Shown in pieces: positions 23,804-32,499 of a stretch of 64,000 nt of DNA. Below the pieces are notes generated by a model. It had not been told where the DNA came from and ran no database searches. It was given only the letters and a program-made list of their open reading frames with translations. Numbering within the stretch: position 1 is the first letter of the stretch; every line of letters starts with the position of its first letter. This DNA is from an uncultured Synergistales bacterium (GTDB lineage Bacteria > Synergistota > Synergistia > Synergistales > Aminobacteriaceae), in contig CAJOGI010000001.1 in NCBI GenBank assembly GCA_905234075.1, positions 124,001 through 188,000 on the forward strand, written 5' to 3'. The translations under genes were made by a program, and so were the position numbers.

Positions 23804-25077
23804 GCCTCGAAGCCTTGTTTCAAGTCCGCGATAATGTCATCAATATGTTCAATCCCGATTGAAAGCCTTATCGTCGTCGGACGTATTCCGCAAGCTAAAA
23901 GCTCTTCTTCTGAAAGCTGCGAATGTGTCGTTGATGCAGGGTGAATTACGAGCGATTTAACGTCGGCCACGTTCGCAAGCAGTGAGAAAAGTTTTAAGCT
24001 CTCAGTGAATTTTTTTGCGGTCTCGGCATCACCTTTAATGTCAAACGTAAAAATCGAGGCTGCCCCGTTCGGAAAATATTTATCGTAAAGTTCTTTGGCT
24101 TTTCCTGTTTCGAGCGAAGGGTGATTGACTTTTGCGACTTTTGGGTGATTTTTCAAAAAGTCAACGACTTTCAGAGCGTTCTCGACGTGGCGTTCAACTC
24201 TCAATGAAAGAGTTTCAAGCCCTTGAATTAACAGGAACGAATTAAACGGCGACTGGCACGCTCCCAAGTCTCTCATTAGAGTTGTGCGGAGCTTGAGAAT
24301 ATACGCGATCTTTCCTGCGGCTTGAGTGAAAACTATTCCGTGATACGAGGGATTAGGTTTTGAAAGTCCCGGAAATTTATCGTTCTGTGCCCAGTCAAAA
24401 TTTCCTCCGTCAACGATAACTCCGCCCATGACTGAGCCATGACCGCCGATAAATTTTGTCGCTGAATGAACAACAACGTCCGCGCCGTGTTCAATCGGCC
24501 TCAATAAAAACGGCGTTGCAAAAGTATTATCGATGATAAGCGGCAGTCCGTGCTTGTGAGCAATTTTTGCGACTGCTTCAATGTCAACTACGTCCGAGTT
24601 GGGATTTCCTAAAGTCTCTGCGTATAATAATTTTGTGTTGGGCTTTATGGCCTTCTCAAAATTTTCCGGCTCTGAAGGGTCGACGAAATCCGTCGTAATT
24701 CCTGCTTCGGGCAAAGTGTTCGCAAAAAGATTGAAAGTTCCGCCGTAAAGATTTACGGAAGATACGACATGATCTCCGGCCTTCGCAATATTTCTTACAG
24801 CGTAGTCGATTGCCGCCGAACCTGAAGCCGTAGCCAATGCCGCCGCACCGCTTTCAAGCGCAGCAACTCTCTTTTCAAAAACGTCATTCGTAGGATTCAT
24901 TAAGCGCGTGTAAATATTTCCCGGCTCCGTCAACGCAAAACGCCCTGCCGCAGTTGCGGAATTTTTGAAAACGTATGAAGTCGTCGCGTAAATCGGAACG
25001 GCTCTTGAATCCGTCGCCGGATCTGCACACTCTTGGCCTACATGAAGCTGAAGAGTTTCAAATTTATATTTGTTCAT
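23797..25077 (-). CDS. metY: O-acetylhomoserine aminocarboxypropyltransferase / sulfhydrylase
   Basis: The 426-residue PLP enzyme of the Cys/Met metabolism family starts [20 protein letters not shown], typical of the MetY group, with the PLP-binding lysine in [11 protein letters not shown] and the long insertion ([21 protein letters not shown]) of sulfhydrylases. It makes homocysteine (or methionine) from O-acetylhomoserine and sulfide or thiol. GGGAATG sits before the ATG with AAAGGG as the ribosome binding site. It is coupled to an Rrf2 regulator gene by a 7-base overlap. Confidence 0.9.
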   Translation of the reverse strand: MNKYKFETLQLHVGQECADPATDSRAVPIYATTSYVFKNSATAAGRFALTEPGNIYTRLMNPTNDVFEKRVAALESGAAALATASGSAAIDYAVRNIAKAGDHVVSSVNLYGGTFNLFANTLPEAGITTDFVDPSEPENFEKAIKPNTKLLYAETLGNPNSDVVDIEAVAKIAHKHGLPLIIDNTFATPFLLRPIEHGADVVVHSATKFIGGHGSVMGGVIVDGGNFDWAQNDKFPGLSKPNPSYHGIVFTQAAGKIAYILKLRTTLMRDLGACQSPFNSFLLIQGLETLSLRVERHVENALKVVDFLKNHPKVAKVNHPSLETGKAKELYDKYFPNGAASIFTFDIKGDAETAKKFTESLKLFSLLANVADVKSLVIHPASTTHSQLSEEELLACGIRPTTIRLSIGIEHIDDIIADLKQGFEAC

Positions 25078-25172
25078 AAAAATTTCATTCCCTTTCTCAC
25101 AAAATAAACATACTAAGCAAGTGTGAAATAAGTTGCTGAAATTTTACATGAAAATTTTTATAATGTAAATTA

Positions 25173-26102
25173 TTACCAGTTCTCGTAACGCTGATTTTTA
25201 TTCAGCTCCGAAAAAATTTTCATTTCCTCATCAGTCAGAGAGAAGTCAAAAATATTAATGTTCTCGGCAATGTGCGAGGGGTCTTTTGAGCCGGGAACAG
25301 TTACATAACCTGACTGAACGTGCCAACGCAAAATAACCTGTGCGCTAGTTTTTCCGTGAGCCTTTGCAATTTTCACAATCTCGGAATTATTAAAAAGTTC
25401 CTGAGTATGTCCGCGCCCTCCCAGAGGATACCAGCTCTCGACAATAACATTTTTAGAGGCAAGATAATTTTTCAGCTCCGTATTTTGATAATAAGGGTGA
25501 TTTTCATTTTGAACGACTGCCGGAACGATTGAAGCGTTTTTCGTAATTCTCTCAAATTCTTCTGGAGTATAGTAATTTGAAATTCCGATTGATTTAATTT
25601 TTCCTGACTGAACTCCGCGCTCAAGAGCTTTATAAACTTCTTCGTCGTTATAGCCGGGCTGATGAATTAACATCAAGTCAATATAATCAAGTCCAAGCGC
25701 ATTATTTGAAGCGTCAATGGCACTGTCAGGGTCGCTGTAATTGCCGGGCATTATTTTGCTAGTTATGAAAATATCTTCGCGGTTTATGATTCCTTCGCTG
25801 ATTGCTTTACGAACGCCGCGTCCGACTCCTGCCTCATTGCCGTAATATCTCGCAGTGTCGATTAATCTGTAGCCGTTTTTAATCGCAGTGTATACAGAAT
25901 TTTCAGCGGTCGAATTATCCTGCGTCCATGTTCCGAGCCCAAGCACGGGCATTTTATATCCGCTGTTGAGAGTTACGTAAGGGGCTTTGACTTCATTATA
26001 ACTATTCTCATTAAGTTTTTCAGTAGAGTTTGAATTTGAGCCTGACGAACAGCCTGCCGCAGAAAGCATAAAAATTGAAAGCAAGAAAAAAAATTTTTTC
26101 AT
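25173..26102 (-). CDS. Aldo/keto reductase lipoprotein
   Basis: The N-terminus is a lipoprotein signal (FFLLSIFMLSAAGCSSGS, lipobox SAAGC). The rest is a full aldo/keto reductase barrel: LGLGTWTQDN, the catalytic tetrad Asp (RLIDTARYYGNE), Tyr (ARYYG), Lys (FITSKI) and His (DLMLIHQPGY), and the C-terminal NADPH loop (VPGSKDPSHIAENINIFDF). Export of an NADPH-dependent enzyme is unusual, because cofactor is scarce outside the cytoplasm; lipoprotein forms do occur in anaerobes. It is a single gene with AAGGAGGA 6-8 bases upstream. Confidence 0.88.
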   Translation of the reverse strand: MKKFFFLLSIFMLSAAGCSSGSNSNSTEKLNENSYNEVKAPYVTLNSGYKMPVLGLGTWTQDNSTAENSVYTAIKNGYRLIDTARYYGNEAGVGRGVRKAISEGIINREDIFITSKIMPGNYSDPDSAIDASNNALGLDYIDLMLIHQPGYNDEEVYKALERGVQSGKIKSIGISNYYTPEEFERITKNASIVPAVVQNENHPYYQNTELKNYLASKNVIVESWYPLGGRGHTQELFNNSEIVKIAKAHGKTSAQVILRWHVQSGYVTVPGSKDPSHIAENINIFDFSLTDEEMKIFSELNKNQRYENW

Positions 26103-26194
26103 GTCAAAAAATCCTCCTTATATGAACTTGAAAATACAGTCAAAAATTTTCAATGAAGCAGAAAAAATTTTATACGCTTAGGAAAAAAATTATC

Positions 26195-26256
26195 GTTGTA
26201 AAAATTTATGGAAGCTAAAAATTTTTAATGTTTTTGTAGTGCCCATTGTAGTCCCC
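26195..26256 (-). repeat. Dispersed ACTACA repeat, copy 3 (reverse orientation)
   Basis: On the minus strand: GGGGACTACAAT, then GGGCACTACAA, then CATTAAAAATTTTTAGC and CATAAATTTTTAC. It lies in the 278-bp spacer between the aldo/keto reductase start and the hydrolase stop. Confidence 0.75.
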
Positions 26257-26332
26257 AAATCTCAACTCCCCCAAAATTTTTTAGAAAAGGTTAGAAGTAT
26301 TTTATCATAATTTTTTTGAGTGTAAAAAAGGA

Positions 26333-26364
26333 AAAAACAACCCCGCAGAATTTCTACGGGGGCA
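26333..26364 (-). terminator. Rho-independent terminator of the secreted hydrolase gene
   Basis: On the minus strand CCCCGTAGAA and TTCTGCGGGG pair with one mismatch and are followed by TTGTTTTTTCC. It starts ~20 bases after the hydrolase stop codon. Confidence 0.8.
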
Positions 26365-26380
26365 AGAGTTTTTTCAATAG

Positions 26381-27403
26381 CTATTTCAAATTTTTCTGAA
26401 AGAACGAAATTATTTTTGCGAACGGAATTTTTTCCATGTTGTCGTATAAATCAACGTGGGAAGCTCCCGGAATAATCACAAGCTCTTTGTTGTCGCCCTT
26501 CAATAAATTGAAAGTGTCCTCGCTGAAATATCTTGAGTGGGCTTTTTCGCCGTGAACAAGAAGAACGGGTGCTTCAATCTCTCCGATAAAAGCAAGCATG
26601 GGCATATTGACCATAGCAAGCGATGACGTTACCGTCCAGCCTTCGTTTGAATTAACGGAATTTTTGTGATAGCCGCGAGGCGTTTTGTAATAAGCGTAGT
26701 AATCTTTCACGAACTGCGGCGCGTCATCAGGAAGCGGATCGATAACTCCGCCGGCCTTTGCGTAAGTTCCTTTCTTATAATCTTCCGTGCGCTGTGCGTT
26801 GAGAGCTTTTCTAGCCGCTATTCGTTTCTCTGCGCTGTCGTCAGCGTCAAAATATCCGTTCGCAGCGACTCTCGACATGTTATACATCGTTGAAGCTACT
26901 GTCGCTTTAATTCTTGTGTCAGCCGCAGCCGCGTTCAAAGCAATTCCGCCCCAGCCGCATACGCCGATAATTCCGATTTTTTCCGCGTCAACAAAATCTC
27001 TAGTCGCTAAAAAATCTACAGCCGCTGAAAAATCTTCGGTGTTAATTTCCGGTGAAGGCAATGAACGCACAGCACCGCCGCTCTCGCCCGTGAATGAAGG
27101 GTCGAACGCAAGCGCGACAAACCCGGCCTTTGCCATCTCCTGAGCATAAAGCCCGGAGACCTGCTCTTTGACTGCACCGAACGGCCCTGCCACAGCAAGA
27201 GCCGCATATTTTTTCGACGCATCAAAATCTTTAGGCATATATAAATCGCCCGTTAAATCAATTCCGTAACGGTTATGAAAGTGAGCCTTCTCGACTTTGA
27301 TTTCCGGGTAAATCTTAAAAACTCTTGTGTCGTTTTCAAGAGCAAAGGCCATTGAAGCAAAGCACGAAAAAATTAATAACGCCGTTAAAAAAATTTTTGT
27401 CAT
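26381..27403 (-). CDS. Secreted dienelactone-hydrolase-like alpha/beta hydrolase
   Basis: A signal peptide (KIFLTALLIFSCFASMAFA) precedes an alpha/beta-hydrolase of ~320 residues. The nucleophile elbow reads GVCGWGGIALNAA, so the nucleophile is Cys rather than Ser, as in dienelactone hydrolases. Catalytic Asp and His are likely in PVLLVHGEKAHSRY and IPGASHVDLYD. The substrate is unknown. AGGAGAAA precedes the ATG. It is divergent from the iron-uptake operon, sharing a 240-bp promoter region that contains a palindrome. Confidence 0.82.
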   Translation of the reverse strand: MTKIFLTALLIFSCFASMAFALENDTRVFKIYPEIKVEKAHFHNRYGIDLTGDLYMPKDFDASKKYAALAVAGPFGAVKEQVSGLYAQEMAKAGFVALAFDPSFTGESGGAVRSLPSPEINTEDFSAAVDFLATRDFVDAEKIGIIGVCGWGGIALNAAAADTRIKATVASTMYNMSRVAANGYFDADDSAEKRIAARKALNAQRTEDYKKGTYAKAGGVIDPLPDDAPQFVKDYYAYYKTPRGYHKNSVNSNEGWTVTSSLAMVNMPMLAFIGEIEAPVLLVHGEKAHSRYFSEDTFNLLKGDNKELVIIPGASHVDLYDNMEKIPFAKIISFFQKNLK

Positions 27404-27466
27404 TTTAATTTCTCCTTTGATTAAAAATAAAAAGCACGTTGATTATTTTCACATATGAGAGCTAAA

Positions 27467-27483
27467 AAAAGTAACGTACTTTT
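27467..27483. promoter_or_regulatory. Perfect 17-bp inverted repeat, candidate operator
   Basis: AAAAGTA ACG TACTTTT is a perfect 7-bp inverted repeat with a 3-base spacer between the divergent hydrolase gene and the iron-uptake operon. Its symmetry and place suggest a repressor site; it does not match a canonical Fur box closely. Confidence 0.45.
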
Positions 27484-27584
27484 ATGAATTAAGATTAAGT
27501 ATGCTTCAAGTGATAAAATAAAAAATTTTTCGAGGCTAATATTTTTGCTTTTTATAAAAATTGTTTGCTAGTATTAACTTTTTC

Positions 27585-27613
27585 TTGACTGAATAAAAAA
27601 CTGCTGATAAAAT
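27585..27613 (+). promoter_or_regulatory. Sigma-70-type promoter of the iron-uptake operon
   Basis: TTGACT is followed after exactly 17 bases by TAAAAT, a near-consensus -35/-10 pair. It lies about 75-85 bases upstream of the permease start. Confidence 0.65.
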
Positions 27614-27686
27614 TCATCGCGAAAATAAATTCAAAATAAGTTTGATAAATATAATTTTCTTGAGGAATAAAAATTTTAGAAAGGAA

Positions 27687-29087
27687 ATGAATCACTTGTT
27701 GAAAGCAAGAAAGTATTTTGCTGAATTAACAGTGGCTGTGTTAGTTTTATGCGCTTTTATCTTTGCGTCAGCTGACACTTCCGAAGCCGCTAAAAAGAAA
27801 AAACATTATGATGACTGGCGCGGAGTTGCGGCGGATATGGCACTCGAATTTAACGCGGCCATAGAGGACGTGATCAATGATAAATACAGCGACGCTTATA
27901 AGCATGTTAATGACGCTTACTTCAAATATTATGAAGTTCAGGGCGTTGAAAGAACTGTCATGTATGCGATCTCGGCGGCGCGTGTCAATCACATTGAGGC
28001 GCAGTTTAGGGACATCAAACACGTTTTATTAGGCAATCAGGAGAAAGAAAAAAATTCTTTGCTTCAGCAAATTGAAGACTTAAAAATAAAAGTTTACAAG
28101 GACTCAATGGTTCTCGACGGCAAAGCAGATATTTCCGACCCTGACAGCGTTGGACAGGCAATTTATGCTGACACTAAAGTTCCCAAGCCTGACTTAATTG
28201 CAAGTGTTACGCCTCAAACAGAAACGCAAGAAACTGCTCCGTCTGTAGCGTCAGAACCTTCAGAGAAAAAAGCTCCTGTCAGCCGGGACTGGCTCACTTT
28301 TGTAACGGCGTTCGGTCTTTTGGTCCGCGAGGGGCTTGAAGCAATTTTAGTCATCGTTGCGATTGTCGCGTATTTAATCAAGACGGGCAATAAAAATATG
28401 CTGAAGGGTGTTTATCTCGGCTCATTCGCGGCAATCATAGCGAGCGTGATTTTAGCGTGGGCTCTCGAAGCTCTCATGGGCGAACAGAGCGGAGTTGCGC
28501 GTGAACTCTTAGAAGGCTGGACAATGTTTTTAGCTGTCGCAGTTTTATTTTACGTCAGCAACTGGATGCTCTCTAAGGCTGACACGATAGCTTGGGAAAA
28601 TTACATCAGCGGAAAAGTTCAGCAGTCAATCGACTCAAAAAGCCAATGGACTTTAATTTTCGCGGCCTTTATCGCAGTAATGAGAGAAGGAGCGGAATTA
28701 ATTTTATTTTATTCAGCAGCTTTCACGGGAGGCATGAGCAACCCGGCTTATATAGCTTACGGCATAGCTGCAGGCGTTCTCGTTCTCATTGCCGTTTGGG
28801 TGGCGTTTAGATATTTCAGCGTCAGATTGCCTTTGAGAGCCTTCTTTATGTTCACGAGCATTTTATTATTCTTAATGTGCATATCTTTCATGGGCAAGGG
28901 CGTTGTAGAACTCACAGAAGCCGACGTTATCACGGGACGGACAGTCATTCCGGCGATGAAAGGCTTTTCAATCGAAATTCTGAGCATTTACGACAGGGCA
29001 GAGACATTAATTCCTCAAATAATGCTTGTAATCGCGGCGTTATGGATAATGCTCCCTCACATGTTCAGAAAAAATAAAAAGGCATAA
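27687..29087 (+). CDS. FTR1/EfeU-family iron permease with periplasmic N-terminal domain
   Basis: A signal-like segment (residues ~12-32) precedes a helical extracytoplasmic domain of ~150 residues and a Pro/Thr/Glu linker. The C-terminal ~270 residues are the FTR1 permease with seven helices and both REXXE iron-binding motifs: REGLE (~213) and REGAE (~332). It would carry ferric iron inward. This domain order matches Campylobacter Cj1658/FetM. The start is uncertain: ATG 27687 is only 2 bases after AAAGG, so the in-frame TTG at 27696, with better spacing, may be used. It is the first gene of a P19-type operon. Confidence 0.87.
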   Translation: MNHLLKARKYFAELTVAVLVLCAFIFASADTSEAAKKKKHYDDWRGVAADMALEFNAAIEDVINDKYSDAYKHVNDAYFKYYEVQGVERTVMYAISAARVNHIEAQFRDIKHVLLGNQEKEKNSLLQQIEDLKIKVYKDSMVLDGKADISDPDSVGQAIYADTKVPKPDLIASVTPQTETQETAPSVASEPSEKKAPVSRDWLTFVTAFGLLVREGLEAILVIVAIVAYLIKTGNKNMLKGVYLGSFAAIIASVILAWALEALMGEQSGVARELLEGWTMFLAVAVLFYVSNWMLSKADTIAWENYISGKVQQSIDSKSQWTLIFAAFIAVMREGAELILFYSAAFTGGMSNPAYIAYGIAAGVLVLIAVWVAFRYFSVRLPLRAFFMFTSILLFLMCISFMGKGVVELTEADVITGRTVIPAMKGFSIEILSIYDRAETLIPQIMLVIAALWIMLPHMFRKNKKA

Positions 29088-29152
29088 ATTGCCCCGTTGC
29101 GAGCAGGGCATTTATTAAAAATAAATTTAATTTATTCAGGAGGTATTTTACT

Positions 29153-29749
29153 ATGAAAAAATTAGTTTTAGCAGTAGTGTTAATGGCTCTTTCAGTGAGC
29201 GCGGCATTTGCGGCAGGAGTTGCAGCTCCCGTTTCAATGAAGCCCGGCGAGGCCGGTTTTGAAGAAATCCCGATCGGCGAGACACAGGTCGGCCCTTACA
29301 ACGTCGCGGCGGTTTATTTCCAGGCTGTTGACATGTACCCGACAGGCAAAGGACTTTCACGCGAAGAGTCAGACATGCACCTTGAAGCTGACATTCACCT
29401 TAAACCCGAAGCGGCTATCCAGTACGGCTTTGGCAACGGCGAAGATATTTGGCCGGCTTATTTGACGGTTAAATATGAAATTTGCAAGATTGACGGCAAA
29501 GTTGTAATGGACGGCTCATTCATGCCCATGAACGCTGACGACGGCCCCCACTACGGCGCGAACATTGCAAAAGGTCTTCCCGTAGGTCCGTACAAACTTC
29601 GTTTTATCATTGAGCCGCCGACTGATTACCTGCTTCACATTGACGACGAGACAGGCGTACCTGCCAAAGAAGGCGCAAAAGAATTTTTCAAAACTCATAC
29701 AGTTGAGTTCGATTGGAACTATACAGCCGAGCAGTTACAGAACGATTAA
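29153..29749 (+). CDS. P19/FetP periplasmic iron-transport protein
   Basis: The 198-residue protein has a signal peptide (LVLAVVLMALSVSAAFA) and the Tp34/P19 domain: EIPIGETQVGPYNVAAVYF, SDMHLEADIHL and DGPHYGANIAKGLPVGPY, which carry the Met and His residues that bind copper and iron. P19 hands iron to the FTR1 permease encoded just upstream. A strong AGGAGGT lies 8 bases upstream. A heptad hairpin (29752-29806) follows immediately. Identification of the system rests on the gene order FTR1-P19-DUF2318-FtsX-FtsX-ATPase. Confidence 0.9.
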   Translation: MKKLVLAVVLMALSVSAAFAAGVAAPVSMKPGEAGFEEIPIGETQVGPYNVAAVYFQAVDMYPTGKGLSREESDMHLEADIHLKPEAAIQYGFGNGEDIWPAYLTVKYEICKIDGKVVMDGSFMPMNADDGPHYGANIAKGLPVGPYKLRFIIEPPTDYLLHIDDETGVPAKEGAKEFFKTHTVEFDWNYTAEQLQND

Positions 29750-29751
29750 AT

Positions 29752-29806
29752 CAGGTAGGAATTAGGAGGTAGGAGGTAGGAGGTTTTTTGCTTCCTGCCT
29801 CTTAAT
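29752..29806 (+). repeat. Heptad array with inverted partner (hairpin) after P19 gene
   Basis: CAGGTAGGAATTAGG then GGTAGGAGGTAGGAGG, TTTTTTG, and CTTCCTGCCTCTTAATT. The last 10 bases of the left arm pair with CTTCCTGCCT using G-U pairs. The array starts 3 bases after the P19 stop codon. A partial terminator or mRNA-processing hairpin is plausible. Confidence 0.7.
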
Positions 29807-29882
29807 TATTGTTGTAAGGGGGGAATGAAAAATTCTTAAATATCTTGTTGCGGTAACGGATCATTTAGCGGCTTTTGCTTTC

Positions 29883-31112
29883 ATGCTGGGAATAATTTTC
29901 AGCTTTTCCAATTCATTTACTCATCACAAAATAAAAAAATCAGCATTAATTTTTACTATCTTAGGATTTTTAGCCGGCGTTACGCTTTTGTGTGTCCGTC
30001 TATATGACCCTAAAGGCATGAATTTATTTTTAATGGCCTTCAACAGAAAATTAGTTGTAACTGTCGCAGGGCTTGGAGTGCTTGCGGTCTTGATGACGCT
30101 GATAAATTTTGTGATTGATAAAAAATTTCTAAGGCTTGCTAATCTTTTTTCGCTTTCTGTTTTAATTTTCGCCGCGCTTTCTTACTTAGTGCCTCCGATT
30201 TTGCAATACACACGCGAATTTATATATTTCGGTGAGGCAGGCATAAGCACTAATGCAATGCTAAGAGCGTTAGGTTTTACGCTGGGGATTTTTGTATGTT
30301 TGCTAATATCTTTGAGCGCGTATGAAGTTCATAAATCTCTACGCAATGACAAAGAGAAAAATATTTTTTTATTCTTGTCAGTTTTAATTTTTGCTCTCGA
30401 ATATTGCGCGGCGGCTGTGGCGGCGTTGCAGAGACTAAAAATTTTGAGAACATCTGACGCAATTTTTAATATCTCCGTTTTTGACGTAATGATATGGCGC
30501 GGAGCTAATCCCAACGCATTTTTATATGCGCAGTTAATTTTAGCGTTGATAATGCTCTTATTTGTAATAAAGACTCACATGAAGCCTTCGGGAAATTTTG
30601 CGAACAAGGCATTATTACGAAAAGAGAAGGCAAGATTGAGGGACTGCCGACGATGGTCATGGAGCTTGGCAGCGTGGGGAGCAATGGCAATTTTTATCGT
30701 CATCGTTCTGCATTATTACGACACAAAACCGCCTGCGGAAGTTCAGCCGGAGCCTTACGAAATTTCTGACGGGATAATCTCAATCGAGCTTTCAAAAGTT
30801 TCTGACGGGCATCTGCATAAATTTTCATACATCACGCCGAATAAATTTGACGTTAGATTTTTGGTCGTTAAAAAGCCTGCCGGGTCTGCTTACGGAGTCG
30901 GGCTTGACGCTTGCGATATTTGCGGCATAGCAGGATATTACGAGCGCGGAAATGATGAGGTCGTCTGCCGACGCTGTGATGTTGTCATGAACAAAAACAC
31001 TATAGGCTTCAAAGGCGGCTGTAATCCAGTTCCGTTTGAATATGAAATTAAATCAGGAAAAATTTTTATTGATGTCAAAGAATTAATAAAAGAAGAGGGG
31101 AGGTTCAAATGA
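29883..31112 (+). CDS. DUF2318 membrane protein of the P19 iron system
   Basis: About seven membrane helices (residues ~1-285) precede a C-terminal DUF2318 domain with two CxxC pairs (DACDICG and CRRCD) and GFKGGCNPVP, likely to bind metal or an Fe-S cluster. It corresponds to Cj1660/FetC in P19-type systems. The real N-terminus is probably upstream of ATG 29883, which has no ribosome binding site: the same frame stays open to 29832, reading KYLVAVTDHLAAFAF, but offers only ATT as a start. Removing one A from the A5 run at 29828-29832 would join this to ATG 29825. The stop overlaps a heptad array. Confidence 0.82.
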   Translation: MLGIIFSFSNSFTHHKIKKSALIFTILGFLAGVTLLCVRLYDPKGMNLFLMAFNRKLVVTVAGLGVLAVLMTLINFVIDKKFLRLANLFSLSVLIFAALSYLVPPILQYTREFIYFGEAGISTNAMLRALGFTLGIFVCLLISLSAYEVHKSLRNDKEKNIFLFLSVLIFALEYCAAAVAALQRLKILRTSDAIFNISVFDVMIWRGANPNAFLYAQLILALIMLLFVIKTHMKPSGNFANKALLRKEKARLRDCRRWSWSLAAWGAMAIFIVIVLHYYDTKPPAEVQPEPYEISDGIISIELSKVSDGHLHKFSYITPNKFDVRFLVVKKPAGSAYGVGLDACDICGIAGYYERGNDEVVCRRCDVVMNKNTIGFKGGCNPVPFEYEIKSGKIFIDVKELIKEEGRFK

Positions 31113-31137
31113 GTTAGGAGGTAGGAGTTAGGAGGTA
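31111..31137 (+). repeat. Heptad array at the DUF2318 gene stop codon
   Basis: GAGTTAGGAGGTAGGAG followed by TTAGGAGGTA. It begins inside the TGA stop (31110-31112). Confidence 0.75.
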
Positions 31138-31163
31138 AAAATGAAAAGGGAGGAAAATAAAAA

Positions 31164-32465
31164 TTGTTTTGGCGAATGATAATAAAAACTCTCGTCCGGC
31201 AGAAAAGTAAAATGCTGATGATCGCCTTCACCGTAATTTTAGGCGTGTCGCTCTCAACGGCCATGATGAATGTTATGCTGGGTGTGGGCGATAAAGTCAA
31301 CCGCGAATTAAAAGTCTACGGCGCAAATATTACAGTCAGGCATCAGGACGCGGCATTGATGAGCGATTTATACGGACTGACTGAAGGACTCGGAGTTAAT
31401 GATAAATTTTTGTATGAAGAAGATATTTTGAAATTAAAGACGATTTTTTGGGGCTTTAATATTTTGGACTTCGCTCCGATTTTGGAGGGCCGCGCAATTT
31501 TGAGCGTCAAAGGCCGGGCCGGGACAGCCGGTGAAGTTTCTTTGGCCGGAACGTGGACGGAGAAGCACGCAATTTTATCAACGGGCGAAGAATTAAATAC
31601 GGGTCTCAAATCTCTTAGAACATGGTGGGAAGTTGAGGGCGAATGGCTCGGCGAAGATGATAACAATTCCGTGATGGTTGGAAAATTATTGGCTTCAAAA
31701 AATAAAATTCGCGTCGGCGACGCTGTAACTTTAACGAGCAACAACGGAGCTGTAAAAAATTTTATCGTCAAAGGAATTTTTAATGACGGCGGAAACATGG
31801 ACGAAAAAATTTTAATGACGCTTCCGGCCGTTCAGGAGTTAATGAATCTGCACGGGAAAATTTCAAGCATTGAAGTTTCAGCCTTGACCACGCCCGACAA
31901 CGATTTAGCACGAAAGGCCGCGCAAGACCCCCGAAGCCTGTCGCCCGACGAGTACGAGACTTGGTACTGCACTGCTTACGTCAGCGCGATATGTCATCAA
32001 ATTCAGGAAGTCATTAGGGACGGAGTTGCTAAACCCGTTCGGCAGGTCGCGGAGTCCGAAGGCACAATACTAAATAAAACAACGCTGCTGATGATTTTAA
32101 TTACGATTTTAAGTTCTATAGGCTCGGCGTTGGCTATCTCAAATTTAATTACGGCAAGCGTCATTGAACGAAGCCAAGAGCTTGGATTATTAAAGGCACT
32201 CGGCGCGTATAACTGGCAGATCGTTTTGTTAGTTTTGATTGAAGTCATGATGACGGGACTTGCCGGCGGAGTAATCGGTTATTTCTTGGGCATCGGCTTC
32301 GCTCAGATTATAGGTCAGACAGTTTTCGGCTCTTACATCGAAATTGCACGAATGGTAATTTTAATCGTCGCAGTGATTTTATTCTTCGTAACTTTATTGG
32401 GAAGCGTCCCTGCTATTCGTTACTTAATGGCTCTCAAGCCTACGGAGGTTCTGCATGGCAAATAA
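31164..32465 (+). CDS. FtsX/MacB-like ABC permease of the P19 iron system, first copy
   Basis: The 433-residue protein has an N-terminal membrane helix (MLMIAFTVILGVSLSTAMMN), a large extracytoplasmic domain and three C-terminal helices ending in the FtsX motif SQELGLLKALGAYNWQ. It pairs with the next gene and the ATPase to form an ABC complex of the type found as Cj1661-Cj1663/FetD-F. The start is TTG at 31164 with GGGAGG about 10 bases upstream. The spacer before it carries a heptad array. Confidence 0.85.
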   Translation: MFWRMIIKTLVRQKSKMLMIAFTVILGVSLSTAMMNVMLGVGDKVNRELKVYGANITVRHQDAALMSDLYGLTEGLGVNDKFLYEEDILKLKTIFWGFNILDFAPILEGRAILSVKGRAGTAGEVSLAGTWTEKHAILSTGEELNTGLKSLRTWWEVEGEWLGEDDNNSVMVGKLLASKNKIRVGDAVTLTSNNGAVKNFIVKGIFNDGGNMDEKILMTLPAVQELMNLHGKISSIEVSALTTPDNDLARKAAQDPRSLSPDEYETWYCTAYVSAICHQIQEVIRDGVAKPVRQVAESEGTILNKTTLLMILITILSSIGSALAISNLITASVIERSQELGLLKALGAYNWQIVLLVLIEVMMTGLAGGVIGYFLGIGFAQIIGQTVFGSYIEIARMVILIVAVILFFVTLLGSVPAIRYLMALKPTEVLHGK

Positions 32466-32469
32466 AAAA

Positions 32470-32499
32470 CAGGTAGGAGTTAGGAGGTAGGAAGTAGGA
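32470..32499 (+). repeat. Heptad array that also supplies a ribosome binding site
   Basis: CAGGTAGGAGTTAGG then AGGTAGGAAGTAGGA runs directly into the ATG at 32500. The gene has no other Shine-Dalgarno sequence, so the repeat itself (AGGAGG/AGGAAG) must serve. Confidence 0.75.

Noticed and set aside
25173-26102. Aldo/keto reductase lipoprotein as a broken or chimeric gene
   Set aside because: Lipobox and complete catalytic tetrad are present in one frame; exported forms are known in anaerobes, so it is unusual but not broken.
26381-27403. Cys in the nucleophile elbow of the secreted hydrolase as a novel active site
   Set aside because: Dienelactone hydrolases are known to use Cys in this position, so this is expected for the family.
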